A stretch of DNA of 64,000 nt, taken from Methanocorpusculum sp. (GTDB lineage Archaea > Halobacteriota > Methanomicrobia > Methanomicrobiales > Methanocorpusculaceae). Shown one piece after another: positions 35,237-43,949 of the stretch. The position numbers and the translations under genes were made by a program. The notes under the pieces were generated by a model. That model was not told where the DNA came from, ran no database searches, and saw only the letters and a program-made list of their open reading frames with translations. The DNA lies in the NCBI GenBank assembly GCA_017387505.1, contig JAFOFB010000015.1:325067-389066 (forward strand). Reading direction: 5' to 3'. Each line of letters begins with the position of its first letter. The first letter of the stretch is position 1.

Positions 35237-37255
35237 TTAGTGAACCTTAGTTCCGTTCGGCACGTCGCGGAGCGGAATTAAGAGAGATGCCTCTTCACCT
35301 GCGGCAAAGAGCATACCGTTGCTCTCCTCACCGCGGAACTTGGCAGGCTTTAAGTTCACGATAACGATAATCTTCTTGCCAACCATCTCCTCAGGGGTGT
35401 ACTCAAGAGCAATGCTTGATACAATCTGGCGGACTTCGCATCCGATGTCGACCTGTAAGCGGAGAAGCTTCTCGGTCTTTGGCACTTTCTCTGCCTTGAT
35501 GACCTCACCAACACGGAGGTCGAGCTTTGCTACATCATCAATGGTTACAATTTCTTCTGAGATTGGTTCGATAACTGTTTCAGTCATAAGTTTACCTTCT
35601 GCTTTTGCTTTTGCCTCTTCACAGCGCTTTGCAAGCGTTGCTTCAAGCTCTTCTCTCTGCTTGTCCTCAATTCTCGGGAACAGCGGCTTTACATCTCCAA
35701 GCTCAGTGTTCTCGAATGGAACAAGAGCATCGCTGATTGGGTGGTTCTCGATTAAATCAGTGTATCCGAGCATCTCCCAAAGCTTCTGGGAAGACTCAGG
35801 CATTACCGGCTGCATAACAAGTGCGCATGCCTTTACAATCTGGAGACAGTTCTTTAAGACCTGCTCTGCTGCCGGGACGTCTTCCTTTAAGAGCTTCCAC
35901 GGTGCGGCATTCGAGATGTAACTGTTTCCGTATCCTGCGAGGAGAAGGATGTTGTCGACTGCTGCCTTGAACTCGTATGCTCTGACATTCTCTTCGATTA
36001 ATGCAAGAGACTTCTTGATTTCTTCGAAGATTTCCGGCTGGACTTCAACGGTCGGGACATGGCCTAACTTGTTCTTGACAAGAGTCATGCTGCGGTTTGC
36101 GAAGTTTCCGAAGGTGTTTACAAGCTCATTGTTGATTCTTGCCTGGAACTCCTTCCAGCTGAAGTCAAGTTCCCGGGTGTGGCTTGTGTAGTCTAAGAGA
36201 TAGTATCTGAGGTAGTCTGCCGGAAGTCCTTTGTCGAGGTAGTCTTCCTTGGTCCAGACAACATATCCGCGGGACTTCGAGAACTTCTCTCCCTCGATAG
36301 TGACCATTCCGGAAGCAACAACTGCTGTCGGCGGCTGGTATCCTGCTCCGTGGAGCATTGCCGGCCAGAACACGCAGTGGTGGTAGATAATATCAGATCC
36401 GATGAAGTGTACGCGGTCTCCTTCGCACCAGTACTTCTTCCAGGAATCATTGTTCTCGTTTGCCCACTCTTCAGTGAAAGAGATGTATCCAATCGGAGCA
36501 TCAACCCAGACGTAGCAGACTAAATCGTCAGTTCCAGGGAAGCGGACTCCCCAGTCCATCATGCGGGTGATACACCAGTCCTTTAACTCATTCTCAACCC
36601 ATCCGATTGCGTAGTTTCTGGCGTTAATTGTTCCCTGTAAAGACGGGAGGTACTCTAAGAGATAGTCACGGAATGCGCTGAGCTTGAAGTAATAGTGCTT
36701 CTGCTCGCGAAGTTCTGCTTTAGTTCCGCAGGTTGCACACTGCGGGTCTAAAATCTCTCCCGGCTCTAAGTGTCTTCCGCATCCCTGGTCACACTCGTCT
36801 CCTCTTGCGTGTTTACCGCAGTACGGGCATGTTCCTTCCACGTATCGGTCCGGAAGGAATCTTCCGCACTTCGGACAGTAACTCTGCTGAATGACCTGCT
36901 CGTAGACGTATCCTTTCTCGATTAATTTGTTGAGGATGGCTGTGGTTCTCTGATGATTGGTCTTGTCATCAGTCATGCCGAAGCGGTCGAAGCGAACACC
37001 CATGGCCTTGAAGACCTCATCAAAGTGCTCATGGTAACGCTCGGAGATGGCGCGCGGGGAGACCTTTTCAGCCTCTGCGGATACAACAATCGGAGTTCCG
37101 TGATTGTCGGAACCGCAGACAAATACAATGTCCTCTCCCAGCCGGCGGAGATATCTGACATAGAAGTCTCCCGGGATATATGTGCGGAGGTGTCCTAAGT
37201 GGCATAAGCCGTTTGTGTAGGGCAGACCGCATGTTACAACGGTGGGTTTATTCAT
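35237..37255 (-). CDS. metG: Methionine--tRNA ligase
   Basis: 672 residues. HIGH site LPYTNGLCHLGHLR, two zinc knuckles (CPKCGRFLPD...CPYCG and CDQGCGRHLEPG...CATCG), KMSKS equivalent KFSKSRGYVVW, anticodon domain, and a fused C-terminal tRNA-binding OB domain (KLDLRVGEVIKAEKV...NLKPAKFRGEESNGML). First gene of the translation run, 116 bases before endA. Confidence 0.96.
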   Translation of the reverse strand: MNKPTVVTCGLPYTNGLCHLGHLRTYIPGDFYVRYLRRLGEDIVFVCGSDNHGTPIVVSAEAEKVSPRAISERYHEHFDEVFKAMGVRFDRFGMTDDKTNHQRTTAILNKLIEKGYVYEQVIQQSYCPKCGRFLPDRYVEGTCPYCGKHARGDECDQGCGRHLEPGEILDPQCATCGTKAELREQKHYYFKLSAFRDYLLEYLPSLQGTINARNYAIGWVENELKDWCITRMMDWGVRFPGTDDLVCYVWVDAPIGYISFTEEWANENNDSWKKYWCEGDRVHFIGSDIIYHHCVFWPAMLHGAGYQPPTAVVASGMVTIEGEKFSKSRGYVVWTKEDYLDKGLPADYLRYYLLDYTSHTRELDFSWKEFQARINNELVNTFGNFANRSMTLVKNKLGHVPTVEVQPEIFEEIKKSLALIEENVRAYEFKAAVDNILLLAGYGNSYISNAAPWKLLKEDVPAAEQVLKNCLQIVKACALVMQPVMPESSQKLWEMLGYTDLIENHPISDALVPFENTELGDVKPLFPRIEDKQREELEATLAKRCEEAKAKAEGKLMTETVIEPISEEIVTIDDVAKLDLRVGEVIKAEKVPKTEKLLRLQVDIGCEVRQIVSSIALEYTPEEMVGKKIIVIVNLKPAKFRGEESNGMLFAAGEEASLLIPLRDVPNGTKVH

Positions 37256-37339
37256 GTGATGTATGTATTTGGTGCGAGACAGTATGAATTGATTGATTGG
37301 ACATGTGGTTTTATCTGATGTAAAGGTGAAGGTATAATC

Positions 37340-38104
37340 ATGCGAGAGATTGTATTCCCACTTATGTCCTTAGGTTCTCCGGCAGAGGAAAAGCCCGAAG
37401 CAGCAGATGTTGCTAAATGGATTTCAGGAATTAAGGGAAACACAGCAGATATCATAACATACAATCTCTCAAGCTCTCTTTCTGCACAGAAACCCCACGC
37501 GGCAGAGCCGTCGGCAGGCGGCGAGTTCTACACTCCGCGCATAAAAGCTGTTCTCGGATTCGAGGATAAGGTAACACAGGATTTCCTGCTCGATGCAGAA
37601 CCAATTCTTGATGACCTGCGCGCGGTAAAAATCAAGAACTGCGGTTTTGCAGTTCCGGCATTTTCCAGTCTGAATCTGGTTGATGCGTACTACAAGGATT
37701 TGGAAGAGTTCTTCGCGGCAGGGGCTGAAGCGTATAAATTCATTTCAAGAGAACTTCGTGACAACGGGGCGGTCAAAGTAATTCTCCACGCAGAATGCCC
37801 CAGTGATTTAGAGCTTGAAACTCTTCGCGGAAGAAAATATCTCTGGAGCGTTTCTGATGTCGGGCTTGAACGTGTTCTTGAGTTCTCGAGAGATATTGTA
37901 ATTGGATTTGAATCGGCAAACCGCTTGGAAGAGCTTCTTGACTGTTATCAGATTCGAAATGTCTATATCCGCGATGCTGATGCAGAGGCTCTTAAAACCG
38001 CGTTGAAGTACTTCGATAAGGAATATATTTTCACTGCAGGATACGGGGATGGAGAAGAGTACTGGAAGAATCTTGCAGAACTGAAAATCAAAACAGAAGA
38101 GTAA
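37340..38104 (+). CDS. Hypothetical TIM-barrel-like cytosolic protein
   Basis: 254 residues, not recognised with confidence. Alternating strand/helix blocks (VKIKNCGFAVPAFSSLN, EAYKFISRELRDNGAVKVILHAECPS, RDIVIGFESANRLEELLDC, KYFDKEYIFTAGYGDGE) suggest a TIM barrel such as the sugar-phosphate isomerase group, but the metal-binding Glu/His set is not clear. It diverges from metG (84 bases between starts) and converges with secG 19 bases later. Confidence 0.6.
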   Translation: MREIVFPLMSLGSPAEEKPEAADVAKWISGIKGNTADIITYNLSSSLSAQKPHAAEPSAGGEFYTPRIKAVLGFEDKVTQDFLLDAEPILDDLRAVKIKNCGFAVPAFSSLNLVDAYYKDLEEFFAAGAEAYKFISRELRDNGAVKVILHAECPSDLELETLRGRKYLWSVSDVGLERVLEFSRDIVIGFESANRLEELLDCYQIRNVYIRDADAEALKTALKYFDKEYIFTAGYGDGEEYWKNLAELKIKTEE

Positions 38105-38122
38105 AAAGAATATTTTTGAATC

Positions 38123-38284
38123 TTAGAAGATAAGATTCAGTACGTAAAGTACTACGCCGATAACTGCTGCGGTGATTAAAACTGCAGCCGGCTTAATGTG
38201 GATTGCCTTCTTATCATCTGCATCATAGTAGGTAACAAGACCTGCAGAGGAAGAAAGTCCGCGTCCCGAGTTTTTCTGAGCCAT
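38123..38284 (-). CDS. Preprotein translocase subunit Sec61-beta (SecG-like)
   Basis: A 53-residue protein: MAQKNSGRGLSSSAGLVTYY at the N-terminus, the charged DADDKKAIHIKP segment and a single C-terminal membrane helix. This is the archaeal Sec61-beta subunit of the SecYE translocon; the GLSSSAGLVTYYD region is the family signature. It is divergent from the amidohydrolase at 38338, with 53 bases between the start codons. Confidence 0.92.
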   Translation of the reverse strand: MAQKNSGRGLSSSAGLVTYYDADDKKAIHIKPAAVLITAAVIGVVLYVLNLIF

Positions 38285-38337
38285 ATCATATTATATTGAA
38301 CCTCTACCCATATAAAAGAAGAGGGAAAGATACGTAA

Positions 38338-39393
38338 ATGGATAATATACAAATTACAGGAACTGCGTTTCTGGGTGTTGATTTCAGGCCTGAAAATGTG
38401 GAACTGACGATAAATAATGGAATAATTACTGATATTTCTCCCGCGCGTGATAATTCTGGAAGACTCATTCTTCCTTCATTTTTTAACGCCCACACGCATA
38501 TTGGAGACACTGTTGCTTTAGATACTCCAATTGACCGCCCGTTAAAGGAACTGGTAGCACCGCCCAATGGTCTAAAGCACGTAATCCTTCGTGAAACTCC
38601 AAATGACAAACTGATATCGGCCATGCGTCATTCGATGGAGTTCATGATAAGGGGTGGTACAACAGGTTTTGCAGACTTACGCGAAGGAGGTGCTGATGGT
38701 GTTTCTGCAATCTCTTCTGCACGTGTGCCTGGAATCACATCTGTAATTCTTGGACGTGACGGCGGAGAATTAATGCCTGAATCTGCAGGACTTGGACTTT
38801 CCAACGCGCACCGTCTGGATTCTGAAATAGAAGCAGCGGCGGCTGCAAAGAAAGCTGGAAAACTCGTTGCTGTTCATGCAGGCGAGGGCGGGATAAAGGA
38901 TATCGAACCTGCATTCGAGCTCGAACCTGATGTGATAATCCATGCAACAAACTTCCGCCCTGAAGACATTCGCCGCGCGGCAGATGAAGACATCGCGATT
39001 GTGTTGTGTCCTCGTTCAAACTGGCTTTTAGGTGTCACTGACTCTTCGAAGAAGCCTCCTGTCCGTGAGCTTTTGGATGCAGGATGTCGCGTATATCTTG
39101 GAACAGATAATGTCATGTTTGTATCTCCTGACATGGAAGCAGAATGCGCGTTTCTCATGACTGTCTGCAAAACAACTCCTGAGGAAACACTCTCGATGGC
39201 TGTTGGAGGATTTTCTCTTGCCGGTATGTCTTCGGTAATTGAAGAAGGAAAATCTGCAAACCTGTGTGTTATGAAAGACGATGGCCTTCTTTCTCTTAGC
39301 AGAAAACCTCTTTCAACAGCTCTAACCAGACTCGGGCGTGGTGCTGTGTGTCAGGTAATCTCAGATGGAGAAGTTATTTATTCAGTAAAATAA
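38338..39393 (+). CDS. Amidohydrolase-family metal enzyme (deaminase-like)
   Basis: 351 residues. The metal and catalytic set is complete in order: FFNAHTHIGD (HxH), VAVHAGEGG, IIHATNF and LGTDNVMF, as in the cytosine/adenosine/guanine-deaminase branch. The barrel is flanked by the small beta sandwich formed by both termini. Substrate is not evident; members include nucleobase and S-adenosylhomocysteine deaminases. A GAGGG site precedes the start. Confidence 0.82.
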   Translation: MDNIQITGTAFLGVDFRPENVELTINNGIITDISPARDNSGRLILPSFFNAHTHIGDTVALDTPIDRPLKELVAPPNGLKHVILRETPNDKLISAMRHSMEFMIRGGTTGFADLREGGADGVSAISSARVPGITSVILGRDGGELMPESAGLGLSNAHRLDSEIEAAAAAKKAGKLVAVHAGEGGIKDIEPAFELEPDVIIHATNFRPEDIRRAADEDIAIVLCPRSNWLLGVTDSSKKPPVRELLDAGCRVYLGTDNVMFVSPDMEAECAFLMTVCKTTPEETLSMAVGGFSLAGMSSVIEEGKSANLCVMKDDGLLSLSRKPLSTALTRLGRGAVCQVISDGEVIYSVK

Positions 39394-39404
39394 GAGTTAC
39401 TATT

Positions 39405-39833
39405 ATGTTCACCAAAATTCTAACTGCAGTTGACGGTTCTGATATTAGCGAGCGTGCTGTTGAAAAAGCAGTGGATCTTGCAAAACAGAATGGGGCTGAG
39501 CTTCACTTAATTTATGTAATCGAGACAGGATTTATCTCTCCAGGTCCGGGGGACAGTGTCCGCGATCTTGTACACAAGCGCTTTGAAGATGAAGGAAAAG
39601 AGATTCTTGACAAACTGACCTTAAAAGTAAAAGATGCAGGAATTTCTGTAGAAAGCCATCTTGAAGTAGGACACGCAGGAAATACTATCATCAAAAAAGC
39701 AGACGATCTTGCATGCGATTTAATAATTGTCGGTTCTCTTGGAAAATCCAAGCTTGACCGTCTTCTGCTTGGCAGTGTGTCTTCACATGTTGTCAACTAT
39801 GCGAAGACAAATATTCTGGTAATCAGAAATTAA
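39405..39833 (+). CDS. Universal stress protein (UspA family)
   Basis: 142 residues from the ATG at 39405; an upstream start would overlap the amidohydrolase without resembling the family. The N-terminus MFTKILTAVDGSD and the ATP-binding motif GSLGKSKLDRLLLGSVSSHV (G-x2-G-x9-G-S) are intact. Probably an ATP-binding stress factor. It begins 11 bases after the amidohydrolase stop. Confidence 0.92.
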   Translation: MFTKILTAVDGSDISERAVEKAVDLAKQNGAELHLIYVIETGFISPGPGDSVRDLVHKRFEDEGKEILDKLTLKVKDAGISVESHLEVGHAGNTIIKKADDLACDLIIVGSLGKSKLDRLLLGSVSSHVVNYAKTNILVIRN

Positions 39834-39843
39834 CTTCCTTTTT

Positions 39844-39925
39844 TATACTAGTATAGTATCGAATGAGACGATTTATTTGCTGATTAACTGCATACCTAAT
39901 ACATACAATTTCGATATGAAATTGT
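39844..39925 (+). promoter_or_regulatory. Two dyads upstream of the four-CBS protein gene
   Basis: TATACTAGTATA (39844-39855) is a perfect 12-bp palindrome. ACAATTTC (39905-39912) and GAAATTGT (39918-39925) form a perfect 8-bp inverted repeat with 5-base spacer, ending 10 bases before the ATG at 39936. The first could be a TATA-region operator, the second an operator or leader hairpin covering the ribosome site. Confidence 0.5.
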
Positions 39926-39935
39926 GGTGAATATT

Positions 39936-40790
39936 ATGACGGATATGCTTGCAAAAGATTTCATGACAAAAGATGTCGTAACGGTGGAGATTCCGTTCAG
40001 CCGTGACGATGTTCTTCGTATCTTAAAGAGAACCGGTATCAGCGGTGTTCCTGTAGTTAAAGGTGAAGAGAAGAAGCTTCTTGGAATCGTTACCAGAAAG
40101 GACATCTTAAGAAAACCGGAAGAGACTCAGATTGCTCTTCTCATGACCTCTGACCCGCTCACTATCGAGCCTGACACAGACATTGCAGAAGCAGCACGCA
40201 TCATGACTGAGATGCGCATCAGAAGACTTCCGGTCATCGACAACGGAAACCTCGTTGGTATCTTAAGCGCATCTGATATCATCAGCGCTGTTGCAAAGTT
40301 GAACGATTCACGCGAAATCCGCGATCACTTCGTAAGCCACAAGACCTTTGCAATCTGGGAAGAGACTCCGCTTCCGGTTGTTGGACGCATTATGGAACTC
40401 GCACACGTTGATGCAATGCCGATTTTAAACTCTGACAATGTCTTAACCGGTATCATCTCTGAGCGTGACTTAATCCGCTGTTCCAAGATTGAGGATGATG
40501 TCCAGACCAGTGACTTCTCCACCGGAACCGATGATGATGAGTGGACCTGGGAGAGTATCCGCGACAACCACAGAATCACCTACGGTATCTCCAAGGTTGA
40601 GCTTCCAAACAGACCTGTAAAGGATGTTATGATTACCAAGGTCATTTCTGTCCCGAACAACGCTGAAATCAGCGACTGTGCATTAAAGATGAAGCGCGGC
40701 AGAGTTGACCAGATGCCGGTCATCGACAATGACGGAAGACTTTCCGGCATGCTCTTCGACCGCGATGTAATCCGCGCACTCTTTGAATAA
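39936..40790 (+). CDS. Four-CBS-domain regulatory protein
   Basis: 284 residues from the ATG at 39936, preferred over the GTG at 39924 because the first CBS motif starts at once (MLAKDFMTKDVVTVE) and GGTGA lies just upstream. Four CBS repeats can be counted (FMTKDVVTVE; LMTSDPLTIEP; FVSHKTFAIWEETPLPVV; VMITKVISVP). Two Bateman modules bind adenosyl ligands (AMP, ATP or SAM) and no other domain is attached, so it probably senses energy charge for an unknown partner. Confidence 0.92.
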   Translation: MTDMLAKDFMTKDVVTVEIPFSRDDVLRILKRTGISGVPVVKGEEKKLLGIVTRKDILRKPEETQIALLMTSDPLTIEPDTDIAEAARIMTEMRIRRLPVIDNGNLVGILSASDIISAVAKLNDSREIRDHFVSHKTFAIWEETPLPVVGRIMELAHVDAMPILNSDNVLTGIISERDLIRCSKIEDDVQTSDFSTGTDDDEWTWESIRDNHRITYGISKVELPNRPVKDVMITKVISVPNNAEISDCALKMKRGRVDQMPVIDNDGRLSGMLFDRDVIRALFE

Positions 40791-40906
40791 ATATATCTCA
40801 GGCAGGCGTTTTCCGCTGAAACAGGTATCCTAAGAGAGGATATTCTGTCATTTTTACTTTTTCCTCAATCAGAAGGTATATTAGGCATATTGACCTATTT
40901 TCTATT

Positions 40907-41176
40907 ATGTCTAAACCAATTCTCTATGATTTCTTCGCAACCTGGTGTGGTCCGTGCAGAATCCAGAGCCCAATCGTACACAGCTTAAAAGAGCGCCTTG
41001 CAGATAAGGTCGATGTTGAGCTGGTCGATGTTGATGAACACCCGGATCTCGCAAACAAATACAGTATCAGCGTTGTTCCGACTTTAATCATCGAAAAGGA
41101 CGGAAAAATCATTCACCGCCGCGAAGGTGTGACTGATGAGGTTACTCTTATCGCTCTCTTAGAACCGCTTTACTAA
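40907..41176 (+). CDS. Small thioredoxin/glutaredoxin-like protein
   Basis: 89 residues. Active site FATWCGPCR with C14 and C17, cis-proline region ISVVPTLII and a shortened fold. Small archaeal Trx reduce protein disulfides, using F420H2- or ferredoxin-dependent reductases in methanogens. It stands 39 bases before another Trx-like, Cys-rich gene. Confidence 0.9.
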   Translation: MSKPILYDFFATWCGPCRIQSPIVHSLKERLADKVDVELVDVDEHPDLANKYSISVVPTLIIEKDGKIIHRREGVTDEVTLIALLEPLY

Positions 41177-41215
41177 TACAACATCCTTTTTTTCTGACAG
41201 CGCCTATATTTCTAT

Positions 41216-41560
41216 ATGAGTCCTGTTAAAGTTTCCATCATCGGATTTACTTACCGTCCATGTGGTCCGTTCCCGTGTGATAAGGACAGAGCATGCGGTC
41301 TTGAGGATTGTTTCGAGAAGGAAAAGCTCTCCTTCGCATATCCGGCACTCGAAAAAGCACTTGCAGAGAAGTACGGCGAAAAGGTCGAGCTCGAACTTGT
41401 TGCTTTAGATAAGGAAATCCCGGAGTACGTAAAAGAGCTTGTTGCAAAAGAGCACCCGCCTCTTCCAATCGTTTTAGTAAACGGTGAACTTGTTCCGGTC
41501 GGAGCTGTCTCTGTTCCAAAGATTTCTGAATATGTAGATATAGCGCTGATGAAGCACTAA
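41216..41560 (+). CDS. Thioredoxin-fold-like protein with a four-cysteine N-terminus
   Basis: 114 residues. Cysteines 16, 21, 27 and 32 (C-x4-C-x5-C-x4-C: RPCGPFPC...ACGLEDC) replace the usual CxxC, while the C-terminal part LPIVLVNGELVPVGAVSVPKI has the cis-Pro and last strand of a Trx fold. The spacing would suit metal/Fe-S binding or paired disulfides. Not recognised at family level; its place after the thioredoxin-like gene suggests a redox role. Converges with a flavodoxin gene. Confidence 0.65.
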   Translation: MSPVKVSIIGFTYRPCGPFPCDKDRACGLEDCFEKEKLSFAYPALEKALAEKYGEKVELELVALDKEIPEYVKELVAKEHPPLPIVLVNGELVPVGAVSVPKISEYVDIALMKH

Positions 41561-41562
41561 TC

Positions 41563-41579
41563 TTTTTTTTTAAAAAAAA
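41563..41579. terminator. Bidirectional T9/A8 termination tract between convergent genes
   Basis: Nine T then eight A occupy 41563-41579 between the stop codons of the plus-strand redox gene and the minus-strand flavodoxin gene, giving a U-run to both transcripts. Confidence 0.6.
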
Positions 41580-41583
41580 GAAG

Positions 41584-42093
41584 TTATGCGGTAACGCGTT
41601 TTACGACGTTTGCCACATGTTTTCCAAAGAGCTCTGCCTGGGCGAAGTCTGCTTCGGTTAATTTGCCGTCTGCTGCAAGTCCGTAGTGTCCTCCGTTGTG
41701 CTCTGCATCTTCGGTTTCCGGATTAATCGGGTCTCCGACAACAATCATTCCATGGATAAGCATTGCCTGAACGATGGAGAGGATTGCTGTTTCTTTTCCG
41801 CCTGTTCTGTCTCCTGCGGTTGTGAATGCGGCCCCTACTTTTCCAACGAGTTTTCCTCTGACAAAGGTTGTGTCATCGATTAGTTCTTTGAGTTCTGCGG
41901 CAACTCCTCCGAAATAAACAGGAGAGCCTAAGATAATGCCGTCATAGCGTACTAAATCGGATGCGCTGATTCTGTTGAAGGAAAGAACCTCGACGTCTAC
42001 TCCGTCAACAGTTTTTGCCCCGCGTCCGATGGCTTCAGCGAGGGCTTTTGTTTTTCCAGTCCTGCTGTAACAGGTAATTAATATTGAGGGCAT
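41584..42093 (-). CDS. Flavodoxin-fold protein (WrbA/NAD(P)H-quinone-oxidoreductase type)
   Basis: 169 residues. FMN phosphate loop near the N-terminus (YSRTGKTKALAEAIGRG), the IILGSPVYFGGVAAELKELID segment and FTTAGDRTGGKETAILSI, all as in WrbA-like flavodoxins. Probably an FMN-binding electron carrier or quinone reductase against oxidative stress. Confidence 0.88.
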   Translation of the reverse strand: MPSILITCYSRTGKTKALAEAIGRGAKTVDGVDVEVLSFNRISASDLVRYDGIILGSPVYFGGVAAELKELIDDTTFVRGKLVGKVGAAFTTAGDRTGGKETAILSIVQAMLIHGMIVVGDPINPETEDAEHNGGHYGLAADGKLTEADFAQAELFGKHVANVVKRVTA

Positions 42094-42161
42094 GTACTTT
42101 TGAGGTTTGTACTCAGAGTACTTAAAAGGGCGGGTTGGGGTACAAAAATTGGTTTGTTGTG

Positions 42162-43838
42162 TTATCCGCGTTTTTCTAAGACGCGGTAGTCAGTTTTGTT
42201 CATCTTTGTCTGCGGCATCTCATCCAGGACAGCAACAGAAATAGGGCAGCTCCAGTGGTTTAAGTTTGCCCTGGCGTAAGACATGATTTCTTCTTTAACT
42301 GCCTCTTCGTCTGCTTTTTTGTCCTTGAGTGTTACATAGAGTTTGATTCTTCTGTCATTCTTGAAAGGTACAGCAACAGCGCAGACCTCTGCAATTGGCT
42401 CACATTTCTCCATGGTGTTTTCGATTAAGGTCGGATAGACATTGATTCCGTTAATCTTTACCATGCGCTTGTATCTGGAACGGAAAACAATTGTGTTGTC
42501 CTCTGTGAGTGTTACAACGTCTCCTGTGTGCAGCCATACAAGACCGTCATCGTGTGTGCGGAATACTTCTGCTGTTGCCTGCTCATTTTCGAAGTAGCCG
42601 GACATAAGAGACGGTTCTCTAAGACAAAGTTCTCCTTCCTCGGTGTTTGGAAGAACTTCGGTTGTTCCTGGTTCAACCAGACAGATATCGATTCCGTCAA
42701 ACGGCTTTCCAACACTTCCGTCGATAAATGAATGATACTCTTTGCGGGTGACAGCAAATGCTCCGCATGCCTCGGTTAATCCAAAGCCCGGCTGGAACTT
42801 CCATCTGCCTGTCTCATCGCCTAAGAGCTCGTTGTATCTGTTTAAGAGGTCTTCACCCACTTTGTCTCCTCCGCATACTGCATGTTTCACAAACGAGCAG
42901 TCATGTCCTTTTAAGAATGGATACATGCGCTCATACATGACAGGAACTCCTGCGAGGTATGCAACCTTTTCGCGGCGGATGATTTTCGCGCAGTCTTTTG
43001 GATTGAAGCGCGGAACAAGGATGACGCGAAGTCCGGCAGAGAGCGGGACATGGATTACAACAGCCAGACCGAATGCATGGAAGACAGGAAGAATTGCGAG
43101 GATGGCATCACCAATATGCGAGTCTCCTGTTGTATAGTACCTGACAAGCCAGGATGATGTGTAGTTGATTGCCTGGTTTGAGAGCATCACACCTTTGGAC
43201 TGTCCGGTTGTCCCTCCGGTGTACATGATAGCAGCGATGTCTTCCGGTTTTACGGTATCTTCCGGAAGAGTAACACCTTCTCCGCTTGAGAGAAGTTCTT
43301 CCCACTCAACCGCGTTTTCGAGCCTTGGTTCATTCTTTACCTTGTGCTGATAAACTGTCTTTAATGCGAATCCAACCGGGTTTTTCGGGAAGTACTGCGG
43401 GGTTCTGCATCTGATAACTGTTGCATCCAAATCTCTGCAGTGTCCTTCGTTCATCTCGAATGTCAGAATGAATCTGCTCTTTGTAAGGTTTACTGCGTAC
43501 TCAATCTCATCTTTGGTGGAGAGCGGATGAACCAGATTGCAGACTGCACCAATCCTGTTTACTGCATAGACAGCAATTACACACTGCGGAATGTTTGGAA
43601 GGCAGATTGTTACTTTGTCTCCTTTTTTAACTCCGAGTTTTACAAATCCTGCAGCACAGGTTTTTACAAGTTCCAAGAGCTTTTCGTACGATATTGATGT
43701 ATTGAAGTACCGAAGAGCTTCTGCTTTTCCTGATGCATGCTCTAATCCAAACTCGAGCATTGAGTATAAGGATCGTTTTACTTCATTGGTGTATGGGACT
43801 TCTTTTATTGTGTCGTTTCTAAAAACCTTGCAGGACAT
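42162..43838 (-). CDS. AMP-binding acyl-CoA synthetase/ligase
   Basis: 558 residues of the ANL superfamily. The phosphate-binding loop AIMYTGGTTGQSKGVML, the aromatic FQPGFGLTEACGAF and the later LHTGDVVTLTEDNTIVFRSRYKRMVKINGINVYP are intact, with the C-terminal Lys region KMNKTDYRVL. The substrate (acetate, medium- or aryl-chain acid) cannot be read from the sequence. It stands alone with a T-rich upstream region. Confidence 0.88.
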   Translation of the reverse strand: MSCKVFRNDTIKEVPYTNEVKRSLYSMLEFGLEHASGKAEALRYFNTSISYEKLLELVKTCAAGFVKLGVKKGDKVTICLPNIPQCVIAVYAVNRIGAVCNLVHPLSTKDEIEYAVNLTKSRFILTFEMNEGHCRDLDATVIRCRTPQYFPKNPVGFALKTVYQHKVKNEPRLENAVEWEELLSSGEGVTLPEDTVKPEDIAAIMYTGGTTGQSKGVMLSNQAINYTSSWLVRYYTTGDSHIGDAILAILPVFHAFGLAVVIHVPLSAGLRVILVPRFNPKDCAKIIRREKVAYLAGVPVMYERMYPFLKGHDCSFVKHAVCGGDKVGEDLLNRYNELLGDETGRWKFQPGFGLTEACGAFAVTRKEYHSFIDGSVGKPFDGIDICLVEPGTTEVLPNTEEGELCLREPSLMSGYFENEQATAEVFRTHDDGLVWLHTGDVVTLTEDNTIVFRSRYKRMVKINGINVYPTLIENTMEKCEPIAEVCAVAVPFKNDRRIKLYVTLKDKKADEEAVKEEIMSYARANLNHWSCPISVAVLDEMPQTKMNKTDYRVLEKRG

Positions 43839-43949
43839 AAACAGTATTTAGAAATGTGTTCAACATCTGATTAATTACTTGTGGTCAAATTTGACTATCT
43901 CACTCTGAGATAAAGAAAAAACAGGCTAAATGTACTTGTAAAAAAAAGT

